Below, in pieces: positions 28,325-35,523 of a DNA stretch of 64,000 bases. Under the pieces are notes generated by a model. That model searched no databases, was not told where the DNA came from, and was given only the letters and a program-made list of their open reading frames with translations. The DNA lies in assembly GCA_036258055.1 (NCBI GenBank), contig DATAEK010000067.1:8822-72821 (forward strand), given 5' to 3'. Origin of the DNA: DATAEK01 sp036258055. GTDB taxonomy: Bacteria; Acidobacteriota; Vicinamibacteria; Vicinamibacterales; 2-12-FULL-66-21. Position 1 is the stretch's first letter. The number at the start of each line of letters is the position of its first letter. The position numbers and the translations under genes are program-made.

Positions 28325-29160
28325 CGGACGGCTGCGCTCCTCGCGCTGTCGGTGGCGATCATCACGTGCTCGTCGATCCAGGTGCGAAATCGTTCGCGAT
28401 CACGGGCGATCGCGTCCCATTCCACGTAGAACGCGTTGTCGCGGCTGTAGTAGCCATGGGCATAGGACGGCCGCGCGCCTCCAGGCACGACGGCGACCGC
28501 GCCCAGGGTCCACGAGGGCAGCACCACGGCGTTGGTCCCGGTGGTCTCCAGATCGTCCACGACCTCCTCGACCGTTGCGAATGCGCGCGATGCTGCGAGC
28601 ACCGCTTCCTTCTGCACGCCGACGATCCCGCGCACCAGCACATTGCCACGGTGATCGGCCTTCTGCGCGTGAACGATGGCGACGTCCGGTCGAAGCGCCG
28701 GAACTGCGGCCAGGGTTTCTCCGGTGAATGGACACGTGACCGACTTGATCCGCGGATTGACATCCCGGAGCGCCGATCCGAGATAGCCGCGGAAAATCGC
28801 GCATGGCAGGCGGGCCGCGCCGGCGGCGTAGGCCTGTGCCATCGCTGAATGACTGTGTTCTTCGATCTCGAGCGGACGCGGCCAGCCGTTCTCGACCGCG
28901 TCGCGCAGACGATGGAGCGATCCCACGCCCGGATTCCCACCCCATGAAAACACGAGACGGTTCGCGCAGCCGCACCCGATCATCTGGTCGTAAATGAGAT
29001 CGGGGGTCATCCGGATGAGCGTCAGGTCCGTCAACCGCTGACGGATGATTTCGTGTCCGGCGGCAAACGGGATGAGGTGCGTGAATCCCTCGAGCGCGAC
29101 GGAATCGCCCGGAGAAACGAACCGGGCGACGGCGTCATGGAGTGAGAGAAACTCAGTCAC
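28321..29160 (-). CDS. pcaI: 3-oxoadipate CoA-transferase, subunit A (CatI/PcaI type)
   Basis: 279-residue alpha chain. The glycine-rich CoA-binding region is GDSVALEGFTHLIPFAAGHE, followed by LVFSWGGNPGVGSLHRLRDA and DVAIVHAQKADHRGNVLV. With PcaJ it activates 3-oxoadipate for thiolysis; the thiolase (PcaF) is not in the window. GTG 29160. A perfect FadR-type palindrome lies 87 nt upstream, suggesting regulated transcription of the pca genes from here. Confidence 0.9.
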   Translation of the reverse strand: MTEFLSLHDAVARFVSPGDSVALEGFTHLIPFAAGHEIIRQRLTDLTLIRMTPDLIYDQMIGCGCANRLVFSWGGNPGVGSLHRLRDAVENGWPRPLEIEEHSHSAMAQAYAAGAARLPCAIFRGYLGSALRDVNPRIKSVTCPFTGETLAAVPALRPDVAIVHAQKADHRGNVLVRGIVGVQKEAVLAASRAFATVEEVVDDLETTGTNAVVLPSWTLGAVAVVPGGARPSYAHGYYSRDNAFYVEWDAIARDRERFRTWIDEHVMIATDSARSAAVR

Positions 29161-29246
29161 GGATGGAAGACTCGACCGATGGGTATCGTAGCATTGTCAC
29201 GGGTGCGAGAGCGCAGGCCAGCGACGCGCTCGGTCCAGTTTGATAA

Positions 29247-29257
29247 TGGTCGGACCA
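29247..29257. promoter_or_regulatory. Candidate FadR-type operator, site 3 (TGGTCGGACCA)
   Basis: Perfect palindrome in the context ATAATGGTCGGACCAAGG, 87 nt upstream of pcaI on the minus strand. Confidence 0.65.
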
Positions 29258-29279
29258 AGGACCATGTGGCGTGGGTCCG

Positions 29280-29425
29280 ATTCTCGGCGTTCGGCGTTCG
29301 GCGTTCGGCGTTCGGCGTTCGCGGCTCGCATAGACTGGTGCCAGTCCAAGCGCCGAGTTGCTAGTAACCAGCGGCGCGAGCGTAGCGAGCGCTGGCAGGC
29401 CGCGGGGGTGGGGCCCCACGACAAG
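29280..29425. repeat. GCGTTCGG tandem repeats followed by a GC-rich palindromic element
   Basis: Five tandem 8-nt units (GGCGTTCG) at 29284-29324 are followed at 29365-29425 by an inverted copy of the GGGGCCCCACCCCCGC element (here GGGGGTGGGGCCCCAC). The two together make up most of the 277-nt gap between pcaI and the FAD reductase. Confidence 0.75.
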
Positions 29426-29437
29426 CTAAAAAGGCCG

Positions 29438-30658
29438 TCACCTCTTCAGCATCGCCGCGAGCGGTTTGGACGGATCCGCGAGCGCCGCAGGGTCTACGGG
29501 TATCCGGCGCTCGATGAGGCGCCGCGCCATCGAGAGATCGCGCTGCACGTTGATGCCCATCGCGTAGACCAGATGATCCCCGCTGACGTCGAACTGCAGC
29601 GCGGCGTTGCCGGGGAGCGGCCGCCGGACTCTGGTCGTCCCGGCCACAGGCCAGCCGACACCCTGAATGTAGAGATCGTACTGTTCGGACCAGAACGACG
29701 GAATGGCGGCGTAGACGTCGGATGCGCCTGCCGCGTTGCGGCCGGCCACTCCACCCTGATCGAGTGCGTGACGCCAGTTCTCCAGCCGCACGAGGCCGTG
29801 CGGTCCGGGGAAACGTACGACGTCACCGGCGGCAAAAATCGCCGGGTCCGATGTCCGACACTGGTCGTCGACCACGACGCCATCGTTGACCGCAAGACCG
29901 GCGGCGGTGGCGAGGCGATCGTTGGGACGCGATCCAACGCCCACGACCACGAGATCCGCGACGATCGTCTCGGCGGAGTCGGTCACCACTTTGAGGCGTC
30001 CGTCAGGTTGCTCGGCAGCGCTCTGAAGCTTCGTACCGAGACGAATATCCACGCCGTGCCGCTCGTGCGCCGCGTGGACCATCGCCCCGGTCTCCTCGTC
30101 ACACACCCGCGCGAGCACACGCGTCTCGACTTCGAGCACGGTCGTGCGAACGCCGAGCTCGCTCGCAGACGCCGCGACTTCGAGCCCGATCAGACCGCCA
30201 CCGACGATCACGAGATGCCGTCCGGCGACGAGCTCCGCCTTCAAGCGATGAGCGTCGGCTTCCGTGCGAAGGTAATGCACGCCAGGAGACCCGATCGGAA
30301 GGTGCGGAAGCTCGCGGGCTTCAGCGCCAGTGGCCAGCACCAGCGCGTCGTAGGCCAGACGCCGGCCTCCTCGCAGCACGATGCTGTGTGTCCCGCGGTC
30401 GATGGCTTCGCAGTGTGCGTGGCATTCGAGCACGACTTCGTGACGGCCGACGCCGTCAGGCCCCGCAATCTGCGCATCCAGCGGGTGTGCCTTGCCAACG
30501 AGGACGGCCTTGGAGAGCGGCGGCTTTTCGTAGGGCTCGCAGTGCTCTTCGCTGAGCAGCGTCACCGTGGCGTCCGGACGCTGTTTCTTGGCGGCCATGG
30601 CGGCGTAGGTCCCGGCCGGTCCGCCGCCGATGACGACGATGTGGGGGGGCGGGGTCAC
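29438..30658 (-). CDS. FAD-dependent ferredoxin reductase of the Rieske oxygenase system
   Basis: 406-residue NAD(P)H:ferredoxin oxidoreductase of the rhodocoxin/putidaredoxin-reductase type. It has an FAD Rossmann motif at the start (IVVIGGGPAGTYAAMAA), an NAD motif at about 150-180 (HLVIVGGGLIGLEVAASASELG), the FAD-contact IFAAGDVVRF, and a C-terminal reductase domain with FWSEQYDLYIQGVG. It should pass electrons from NADH to the Rieske ferredoxin at 32608-32922. GTG 30658. It is the last gene of a probable three-gene minus-strand operon with the unknown 170-residue protein and the oxygenase. Confidence 0.9.
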   Translation of the reverse strand: MTPPPHIVVIGGGPAGTYAAMAAKKQRPDATVTLLSEEHCEPYEKPPLSKAVLVGKAHPLDAQIAGPDGVGRHEVVLECHAHCEAIDRGTHSIVLRGGRRLAYDALVLATGAEARELPHLPIGSPGVHYLRTEADAHRLKAELVAGRHLVIVGGGLIGLEVAASASELGVRTTVLEVETRVLARVCDEETGAMVHAAHERHGVDIRLGTKLQSAAEQPDGRLKVVTDSAETIVADLVVVGVGSRPNDRLATAAGLAVNDGVVVDDQCRTSDPAIFAAGDVVRFPGPHGLVRLENWRHALDQGGVAGRNAAGASDVYAAIPSFWSEQYDLYIQGVGWPVAGTTRVRRPLPGNAALQFDVSGDHLVYAMGINVQRDLSMARRLIERRIPVDPAALADPSKPLAAMLKR

Positions 30659-30685
30659 AAACCTTTCAGGTTCCTGGATCTCTCG

Positions 30686-31198
30686 TCAGGCCCTGAGCGC
30701 GGACAGCATGTCCGAGATGTAATCGTCGGTGCGTGCGATGACGAGCATCAGCGACCACGGGCGCACCTGCACCAGCGTTCGCGACAGGTCGTCGTCGGAG
30801 GCGGCGTTGTTCCCGACGATGAGCGTGGTGGTCATCACGCGGCGCTGGCTGCACGCCTGGCCGACGAAAGCTGCCGCCTCCGCCTTTCCGCCCGGCGACG
30901 CGAGCATGATGACGAGATCGGCGTTGTTCACCTCTCCCTGAATGCTCGCGGACTGCCCGGACAGGTCCGTGAGCGTCCCGCCCGCGGATCCTGATGCGCT
31001 CGCGATGCTGCCGCCGTTCTCGCCGGACACGCGGAAAAACGCCGCGTGCTCCCACGTCGCGCCCGCGAGGCGCCGGAGTACGGGCTCGCTCGCCGCATCA
31101 AGGGCAATGACTTTGATTGCGCGCGGCTTCGAGTTGGGAGCCTGAAGGCGGAAGCGCGCTTCCGCAGCCGAGCTCATGCGCGCGGATTCGCTCAGCAT
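30686..31198 (-). CDS. Conserved-looking unknown protein in the Rieske oxygenase operon
   Basis: 170 residues, no signal peptide or membrane segment. The C-terminal half (NNADLVIMLASPGGKAEAA...VMTTTLIVGNN) reads like a nucleotide-binding Rossmann or tubulin-like half-domain (the ADLVIM...GG pattern recalls FtsZ's ADMVF...GGG), but this similarity is weak and I do not assign a family. The gene sits 11 nt after the oxygenase stop and 27 nt before the reductase, so all three are probably one transcript. Its place between the oxygenase and its electron donor suggests a role in that system: assembly, stability or signalling. ATG 31198 or ATG 31177 could be the start. Confidence 0.6.
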   Translation of the reverse strand: MLSESARMSSAAEARFRLQAPNSKPRAIKVIALDAASEPVLRRLAGATWEHAAFFRVSGENGGSIASASGSAGGTLTDLSGQSASIQGEVNNADLVIMLASPGGKAEAAAFVGQACSQRRVMTTTLIVGNNAASDDDLSRTLVQVRPWSLMLVIARTDDYISDMLSALRA

Positions 31199-31209
31199 CG
31201 TCGGGACCG

Positions 31210-32496
31210 TCAGACAGACGCGTGGGCCACGTCGGACCGCACGATCATCGCGTCACGCGCACCTTCGGTGAAGGGCTGATCGGGCGGGAGCACGATCGCC
31301 GCCGAACGCACGCGCTGATGGGCGAGCTCGACGCCCGGCGGCGTCACGTCCTTGTCCACCAGCGCTTTGACGGCACGCAGCAGCCGGTGTCGCGCCATGA
31401 TGATCCCGTTGTCGGTCGAGACGAGGTTCTCCTTCGTTCGATCGACGACCGGGCCCATGCTCTCCTGGAGCGATGCGTCCTGCATCGCGATACCCTCGAC
31501 GCCGCTGAACGTCCGCCCGGCCTTCTGAGCCTCGCGATCGATCAGGTAGTCGTTGTCGCGATTCGCCAGCGGCCGAAAGCTACCGGGAACGTACTTCACG
31601 TGAATCCCCTTGCCATCACGCATCGCCGCGACTTCCGCGTCGGTCAGCCGGCGGAGCGGGTGATAGTCGAAGCTCCAGGTCCACGTGTTCTCGTCGTCGA
31701 TGGGAATCCAGAAGTGGCCGTGAACCGCATGGTTGCCGCGCGGCGCGATCATCGTGAAGGAGGGCATGACCCACTGCGTGATCCGCCAGTAGTAGTGACC
31801 GGCCTCGGCGTTTCGCCGCGCGCCGATGTACAGCCCGCCAGGGCTCTCGACGACTTCGAAGACGGGGCGCGAATCGTTGAGGTTGTACTGGTTGCCGCGC
31901 GCGCCCTTGAAGAGGGGATCAGAATTGAGATCGCCCCGATGCAGCCATGAGACGTGGCTCGAATCGATGCCGCCTTCCATGGCCTGGAGCCAGTTGCTCT
32001 CCTGCAGCCGCTTGCTGCTGAAGGTCTGTGCCGAAGGCACCATGATGAATTCCCACTCCGGCACCGGGGGCTGTTTCTCGGGCGGACCCATGTAGGTCCA
32101 GAGCACGTCGCCGCGCTCGACAAGGGGATAGGATTTCAGCTGGATCTTCTTCCGGAAGCCGGATTCCTCGGGTTCGGACGGGACGTCCATGCACTGGCCG
32201 GTCACGTCGTACTTCCACCCGTGATACGGGCAGCGGAGGCCACACTCCTCGTTCCGCCCGAACCACAGGGACACGCCGCGGTGGGCGCAGAACTCGTCGA
32301 TCAGGCCGTACCGGCCGTTGGTGTCGCGGAAGGCGATCAGCCGCTCGGAGAGCAATTTCACGCGGACGGGCGGGCAGTCGTTGGCCGCCAGCTCCTCGGC
32401 GAGGAGGGCGGGGAGCCAGCCCGCGCGGAACAGACGGCCCATCGGCGTCCCGGGGCCGGTTTGCGTCAGCAGGTCGTTCTGTTCTTTCTTCAGCAT
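31210..32496 (-). CDS. Rieske aromatic ring-hydroxylating dioxygenase, phthalate 4,5-dioxygenase type
   Basis: 428-residue oxygenase component. The [2Fe-2S] Rieske ligands are Cys70, His72, Cys89 and His92 in CAHRG...CPYHGW. The mononuclear iron site is around GIDSSHVSWLH with His181 and His186 and the bridging Asp178; the third ligand lies in the C-terminal half. The N-terminal LTQTGPGTPMGRLFRAGW and the FGRNEECGLRC segment match the phthalate 4,5-dioxygenase group. It probably adds O2 to phthalate or a related aromatic acid; a C-demethylase/monooxygenase role as in other group members is an alternative. ATG 32496 has CGGAG 8 nt upstream. It is divergent from its ferredoxin gene across a shared control region. 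Confidence 0.9.
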   Translation of the reverse strand: MLKKEQNDLLTQTGPGTPMGRLFRAGWLPALLAEELAANDCPPVRVKLLSERLIAFRDTNGRYGLIDEFCAHRGVSLWFGRNEECGLRCPYHGWKYDVTGQCMDVPSEPEESGFRKKIQLKSYPLVERGDVLWTYMGPPEKQPPVPEWEFIMVPSAQTFSSKRLQESNWLQAMEGGIDSSHVSWLHRGDLNSDPLFKGARGNQYNLNDSRPVFEVVESPGGLYIGARRNAEAGHYYWRITQWVMPSFTMIAPRGNHAVHGHFWIPIDDENTWTWSFDYHPLRRLTDAEVAAMRDGKGIHVKYVPGSFRPLANRDNDYLIDREAQKAGRTFSGVEGIAMQDASLQESMGPVVDRTKENLVSTDNGIIMARHRLLRAVKALVDKDVTPPGVELAHQRVRSAAIVLPPDQPFTEGARDAMIVRSDVAHASV

Positions 32497-32516
32497 CGCC
32501 CAACTCCGGTTCGCAA

Positions 32517-32549
32517 TGGTCTGACCTATGCCCGCAAATCTCGTATACT
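32517..32549 (+). promoter_or_regulatory. Ferredoxin promoter with overlapping FadR-type operator, site 4
   Basis: The operator-like TGGTCTGACCT (32517-32527) overlaps a -35-like CTGACC (32521-32526). A -10-like TATACT follows at 32544-32549, spacing 17. Transcription would start near 32556, which makes ATG 32560 leaderless and favours ATG 32608 for the ferredoxin. The operator is also 21 nt upstream of the divergent oxygenase start, so one site could control both. Confidence 0.6.
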
Positions 32550-32607
32550 TGAAGCGTTCATGACGCTACCATCCGCTTCGCCCCAGCGTCAATCGGGAGT
32601 TGTCAGC

Positions 32608-32922
32608 ATGCAGGAGCCATCCCGCATCGAGCTGTGCAAGGCCGCCGATGTCGCGATCGGCGAGGTTGTGAAGGTGGAAACGGCCGGCCTCACAGTTGCG
32701 GTGTTCAACCTCGACGGCACCTTCTACGTCACTGACGATGCCTGTACCCACGGCCCCGGATCGCTCTCCGAGGGCTGCATCGATGGCGACAACATCGAGT
32801 GCAACTTCCACCAGGGCGTGTTCAACATCCGCACCGGGGAGGTCGTGACCCCGCCCTGCATCGTCCCGGTGAAGACGTACAAGGCGGTGGTCGACAATGG
32901 CGCCGTGTTCATCGAGGTCTAA
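32608..32922 (+). CDS. Rieske-type [2Fe-2S] ferredoxin
   Basis: 104-residue electron carrier between the FAD reductase and the oxygenase. Cluster ligands are Cys46, His48, Cys65 and His68 (CTH...CNFH). The rest follows the Rieske ferredoxin fold (VAVFNLDGTFYVTDDAC; VFNIRTGEVVTPPC). I chose ATG 32608 because GGGAG lies 8 nt upstream; ATG 32560 is a possible alternative, adding 16 residues. Divergent from the oxygenase, convergent with the decarboxylase-like gene. Confidence 0.9.
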   Translation: MQEPSRIELCKAADVAIGEVVKVETAGLTVAVFNLDGTFYVTDDACTHGPGSLSEGCIDGDNIECNFHQGVFNIRTGEVVTPPCIVPVKTYKAVVDNGAVFIEV

Positions 32923-32950
32923 GGGCGTCCGCCGCCGAGCGGTTGCGCCG

Positions 32951-33943
32951 TCAGATACGAAAGGCTTCCAGCGTCTCGGGAGCGAACAGGTCCTCCGGCC
33001 GCAGCCGGTCCTTCGCCAGCCCCTGTTCGTGGGCATACCGAAGGAAGGTCGAAAGTGTCTCGCGATTGCGATCGAGCCCGTACGGCCAGAAATCGTCCCC
33101 CATCTCGCGGCTGACCTCGTCGAGATGGGCGATGAGCCAGGGCAGCATCGCCTTGAGCGCCGCCGTCTGACGCAGATCGGCATAGGCTTCGTCGCGCGCC
33201 GCGAAGAAGGCTTTTGCGATCGATTGCGCTATCCAGCGATGCCGCTCGTACAGCTCGCGCCGGATCACGACCGTGTGCATGATCGGGAAAATCCCGGTCC
33301 TGCGGAAGTACTCGCGCTCGACGGTGGGGTAGTCGTCGAAGAGCCGCCGGACGCTGCCGTTTCCGCGCGTGAACGACGACGGAGCGCGGGCCGTGTAGAG
33401 CGCGTCGATCTCGCCGCTCGCCAGCATCGCCGAGAGGGTCTGATCGGCGCCGATCGGCCGCACCCGAATGTCGGGCGGGAGGTCGAGCGCGAGCTTCTCG
33501 GATCGTCCGGGCTGTTCCTCACCGCCCGTGAAGTAGATGGGACTGGTGACGGGCACGCCGTGCCATTCGGCGAGGATGCCGCGAATCCAGACCGGCGCGG
33601 TCATCTGATACTCCGGCGTGCCGATCTTGCGGCCGATGAGGTCCTTCGGTTCGCGGATCCCGCTCCTGCTGTTGACGTAGATGCACGAGTGCCGAAAGCA
33701 GCGCGATGGGAACACGGGAATCGCAATGAACGGCCGATCCGGCTTGAAGAGCGAGACGACGTACGACGACAGAGACATCTCGGCGGCGTCGAACTCCCGA
33801 TGGCGCAGCATGCGGAAGAATGTCTCTTCCACCGGCAAACTCAAGTATGTGAGCTCGATGCCGTCAGGCTGGATGCGCTGTTCGAGCAGTGCGCGAGTGC
33901 GATCGTAGTTCCAGCACGCGAGCGTCAGTCGCAGCTTCGACAC
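32951..33943 (-). CDS. 4,5-dihydroxyphthalate decarboxylase-like protein
   Basis: 330-residue cytosolic protein with the periplasmic-binding-protein-like fold of 4,5-dihydroxyphthalate decarboxylase. It has LACWNYDRTRALLEQRIQPDGIE, FDAAEMSLSSYV, IPVFPSRCFRHSCIYVN, PKDLIGRKIGTPEY and GIFPIMHTVVIRREL. It would convert 4,5-dihydroxyphthalate to protocatechuate, linking the Rieske oxygenase to the pca genes. The start is GTG 33943 with AAGGAG 5 nt upstream; an ATG two bases earlier is out of frame. It is the closer match of the two copies to Pht5-type enzymes. Confidence 0.83.
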   Translation of the reverse strand: MSKLRLTLACWNYDRTRALLEQRIQPDGIELTYLSLPVEETFFRMLRHREFDAAEMSLSSYVVSLFKPDRPFIAIPVFPSRCFRHSCIYVNSRSGIREPKDLIGRKIGTPEYQMTAPVWIRGILAEWHGVPVTSPIYFTGGEEQPGRSEKLALDLPPDIRVRPIGADQTLSAMLASGEIDALYTARAPSSFTRGNGSVRRLFDDYPTVEREYFRRTGIFPIMHTVVIRRELYERHRWIAQSIAKAFFAARDEAYADLRQTAALKAMLPWLIAHLDEVSREMGDDFWPYGLDRNRETLSTFLRYAHEQGLAKDRLRPEDLFAPETLEAFRI

Positions 33944-34053
33944 ATGGCTCCTTCATTCTGGCTGGCGGGGGAGCGATGACCGCGCCTGGCGTCGCCGCGT
34001 GCGCGGGAACGTCCGCCGAGGCGCGCGGCCGTTCGTTCCGCGACCGCGCAGCG

Positions 34054-34121
34054 TTGCTGAACATAGCACGCGTACTGTATAACCGCGTGCCCGCGGGCCC
34101 GGAGTTGACGGGGTTGGACCC
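34054..34121 (+). promoter_or_regulatory. Candidate promoter of the ligJ-like gene with a weak FadR-type site
   Basis: -35-like TTGCTG (34054-34059) and -10-like TATAAC (34078-34083) with an 18-nt spacer. A degenerate GGT-TGG-ACC site (34112-34120) lies about 20-30 nt downstream of the expected start of transcription. The whole 33944-34262 gap also holds the repeat at 34150-34258. Confidence 0.4.
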
Positions 34122-34149
34122 GGAGCGATTGTTTCTCGGAGCGGGATAA

Positions 34150-34258
34150 TGGGCGCGCCGCAAGGCGCGCACGCCGGAGCGGAGCGGGGCGAAGGGGCCC
34201 CGCGAGCGACGGCGATGGGGGGTCCGGCGGGGCGACGCCCCCCGGTGAAAAGAGCAGC
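34150..34258. repeat. GGAGCGGAGCGGGGC-type intergenic repeat element
   Basis: Contains GGAGCGGAGCGGGGC, a CCCCGCGAGCGACGGCGATG segment and a GGGGCGACGCCCC palindrome. The same order of motifs recurs at 35296-35437 and 61420-61540, each time within 80 nt of a gene start or end. It lies directly upstream of the ligJ-like start. Confidence 0.8.
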
Positions 34259-34262
34259 TCGC

Positions 34263-35291
34263 ATGATCATCGATGCGCACGGCCACTACACCACGGTTCC
34301 GCCGGGTGTGCGCGTGTTTCGCGCGCTGCAGATCTCGAACATGGGGCGGCCGAAGAAGACGGCCCTCAACGTCAGCGACGACGAGATCCGGACGTCGCTC
34401 GAGAAAGGCCAGATCAGGCTGCTCGACGAACGCGGGATCGATCTCATGCTGTTTTCGCCGATGGCATCGGCCATGGGTCATCACTTCGGGAACGCGCTGG
34501 TCAGCCGGCATTGGACCGAGGTCAGCAACGATCTAATCCACCGCGTCTGCACGCTCTTTCCCGATCGGTTCGCACCTGTCTGCGCGTTGCCGCAATCGCC
34601 CGGCGTCAGCCCGAAGGAGTCGGTCGAGGAGCTCCGCCGGTGCGTGCTCGAGATGGGGTTCATCGGGTGCAACCTGAATCCGGATCCCTCGGGTGGCTAC
34701 TGGAACGATCCGCCGCTTGGCGACGAGTGGTGGTATCCGATGTACGAAGCGCTCGTCGCGCTGGACGTGCCGGCGATGGTCCACGCGTCGGCCACGTGCA
34801 ATCCGGCATTTCACACGACGGGCTCGCACTACCTGAACGTCGACAGCACGGCGTTCATGCAGCTGCTCGAGTCACGCGTGTTCCAGGATTTCCCGAAGCT
34901 CCGTCTGATCATTTCCCACGGCGGCGGGAACGTCCCGTATCAGGCGGCTCGCTATCGCGCGCTCTGCCTCATGAACAAGTGGGAACCGTTCGAGGCGTTC
35001 ATCAAGCGGCTGTACTTCGATACGACGGTCTACAACCAGGACGCCATGGAGCTGCTCCTGAAGATCGTCGGCCCGGACAACGTTCTGTTTGCTTCGGAGA
35101 TGCTCGGCGGCGTCACGACGATCGATCCGCAAACCGGGCGGTTCTTCGACGACAACAAGCCGTGCCTCGACGCCGTCACGTGGCTGACGGATGACGATCG
35201 CAGGAAGATTCAGGAGGAGAATGTTGTCAAGGTCTATCCTCGCCTGCGGGCGATCCTCGAGCGCCGGCAGAAGCAGCCCAACGCCGTCTAA
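34263..35291 (+). CDS. ligJ: 4-oxalomesaconate hydratase, LigJ type
   Basis: 342-residue amidohydrolase-superfamily zinc enzyme that hydrates 4-oxalomesaconate in the protocatechuate 4,5-cleavage and gallate pathways. The match is strong: MIIDAHGHYTTVP with the HxH pair His6/His8, FSPMASAMGHHFG, the LEMGFIGCNLNPDP block, ATCNPAFHTTGSHYLN, LIISHGGGNVPYQ and the metal-ligand Glu in LFASEMLGG. ATG 34263 was chosen from family length; the longer frame upstream is repeat DNA. No 4,5-cleavage dioxygenase is in the window, so either its partners are elsewhere or it acts on another oxo-acid. Confidence 0.9.
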   Translation: MIIDAHGHYTTVPPGVRVFRALQISNMGRPKKTALNVSDDEIRTSLEKGQIRLLDERGIDLMLFSPMASAMGHHFGNALVSRHWTEVSNDLIHRVCTLFPDRFAPVCALPQSPGVSPKESVEELRRCVLEMGFIGCNLNPDPSGGYWNDPPLGDEWWYPMYEALVALDVPAMVHASATCNPAFHTTGSHYLNVDSTAFMQLLESRVFQDFPKLRLIISHGGGNVPYQAARYRALCLMNKWEPFEAFIKRLYFDTTVYNQDAMELLLKIVGPDNVLFASEMLGGVTTIDPQTGRFFDDNKPCLDAVTWLTDDDRRKIQEENVVKVYPRLRAILERRQKQPNAV

Positions 35292-35295
35292 CGCG

Positions 35296-35437
35296 ATGGG
35301 GGGGCCTGCCGGCGAAGCCGCTTGGATCTCGAGGCGCGCCAGTGGCGCGCCCGGCGGAGCGGAGCGGGGCGTAGGGGTCCCCGCGAGCGACGCCGATGGG
35401 GGGTCCGGCGGGGCGAAGCCCTCCGGTCAAGGTTTGA
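35296..35437. repeat. GGAGCGGAGCGGGGC-type intergenic repeat element, second copy
   Basis: Same motif order as 34150-34258: GGCGGAGCGGAGCGGGGC, GGGGTCCCCGCGAGCGACG, GATGGGGGGTCCGGCGGGGC, GAAGCCC. With the first copy it brackets the ligJ-like gene. Confidence 0.8.
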
Positions 35438-35523
35438 CAGGCTGCAAGGAACCCCTCTAAAGTCGGGCTTTTGCTCCCGAGGAGATGACCGTTCAAGACG
35501 AGTCCTGCCGTGGAGGTGACGGG

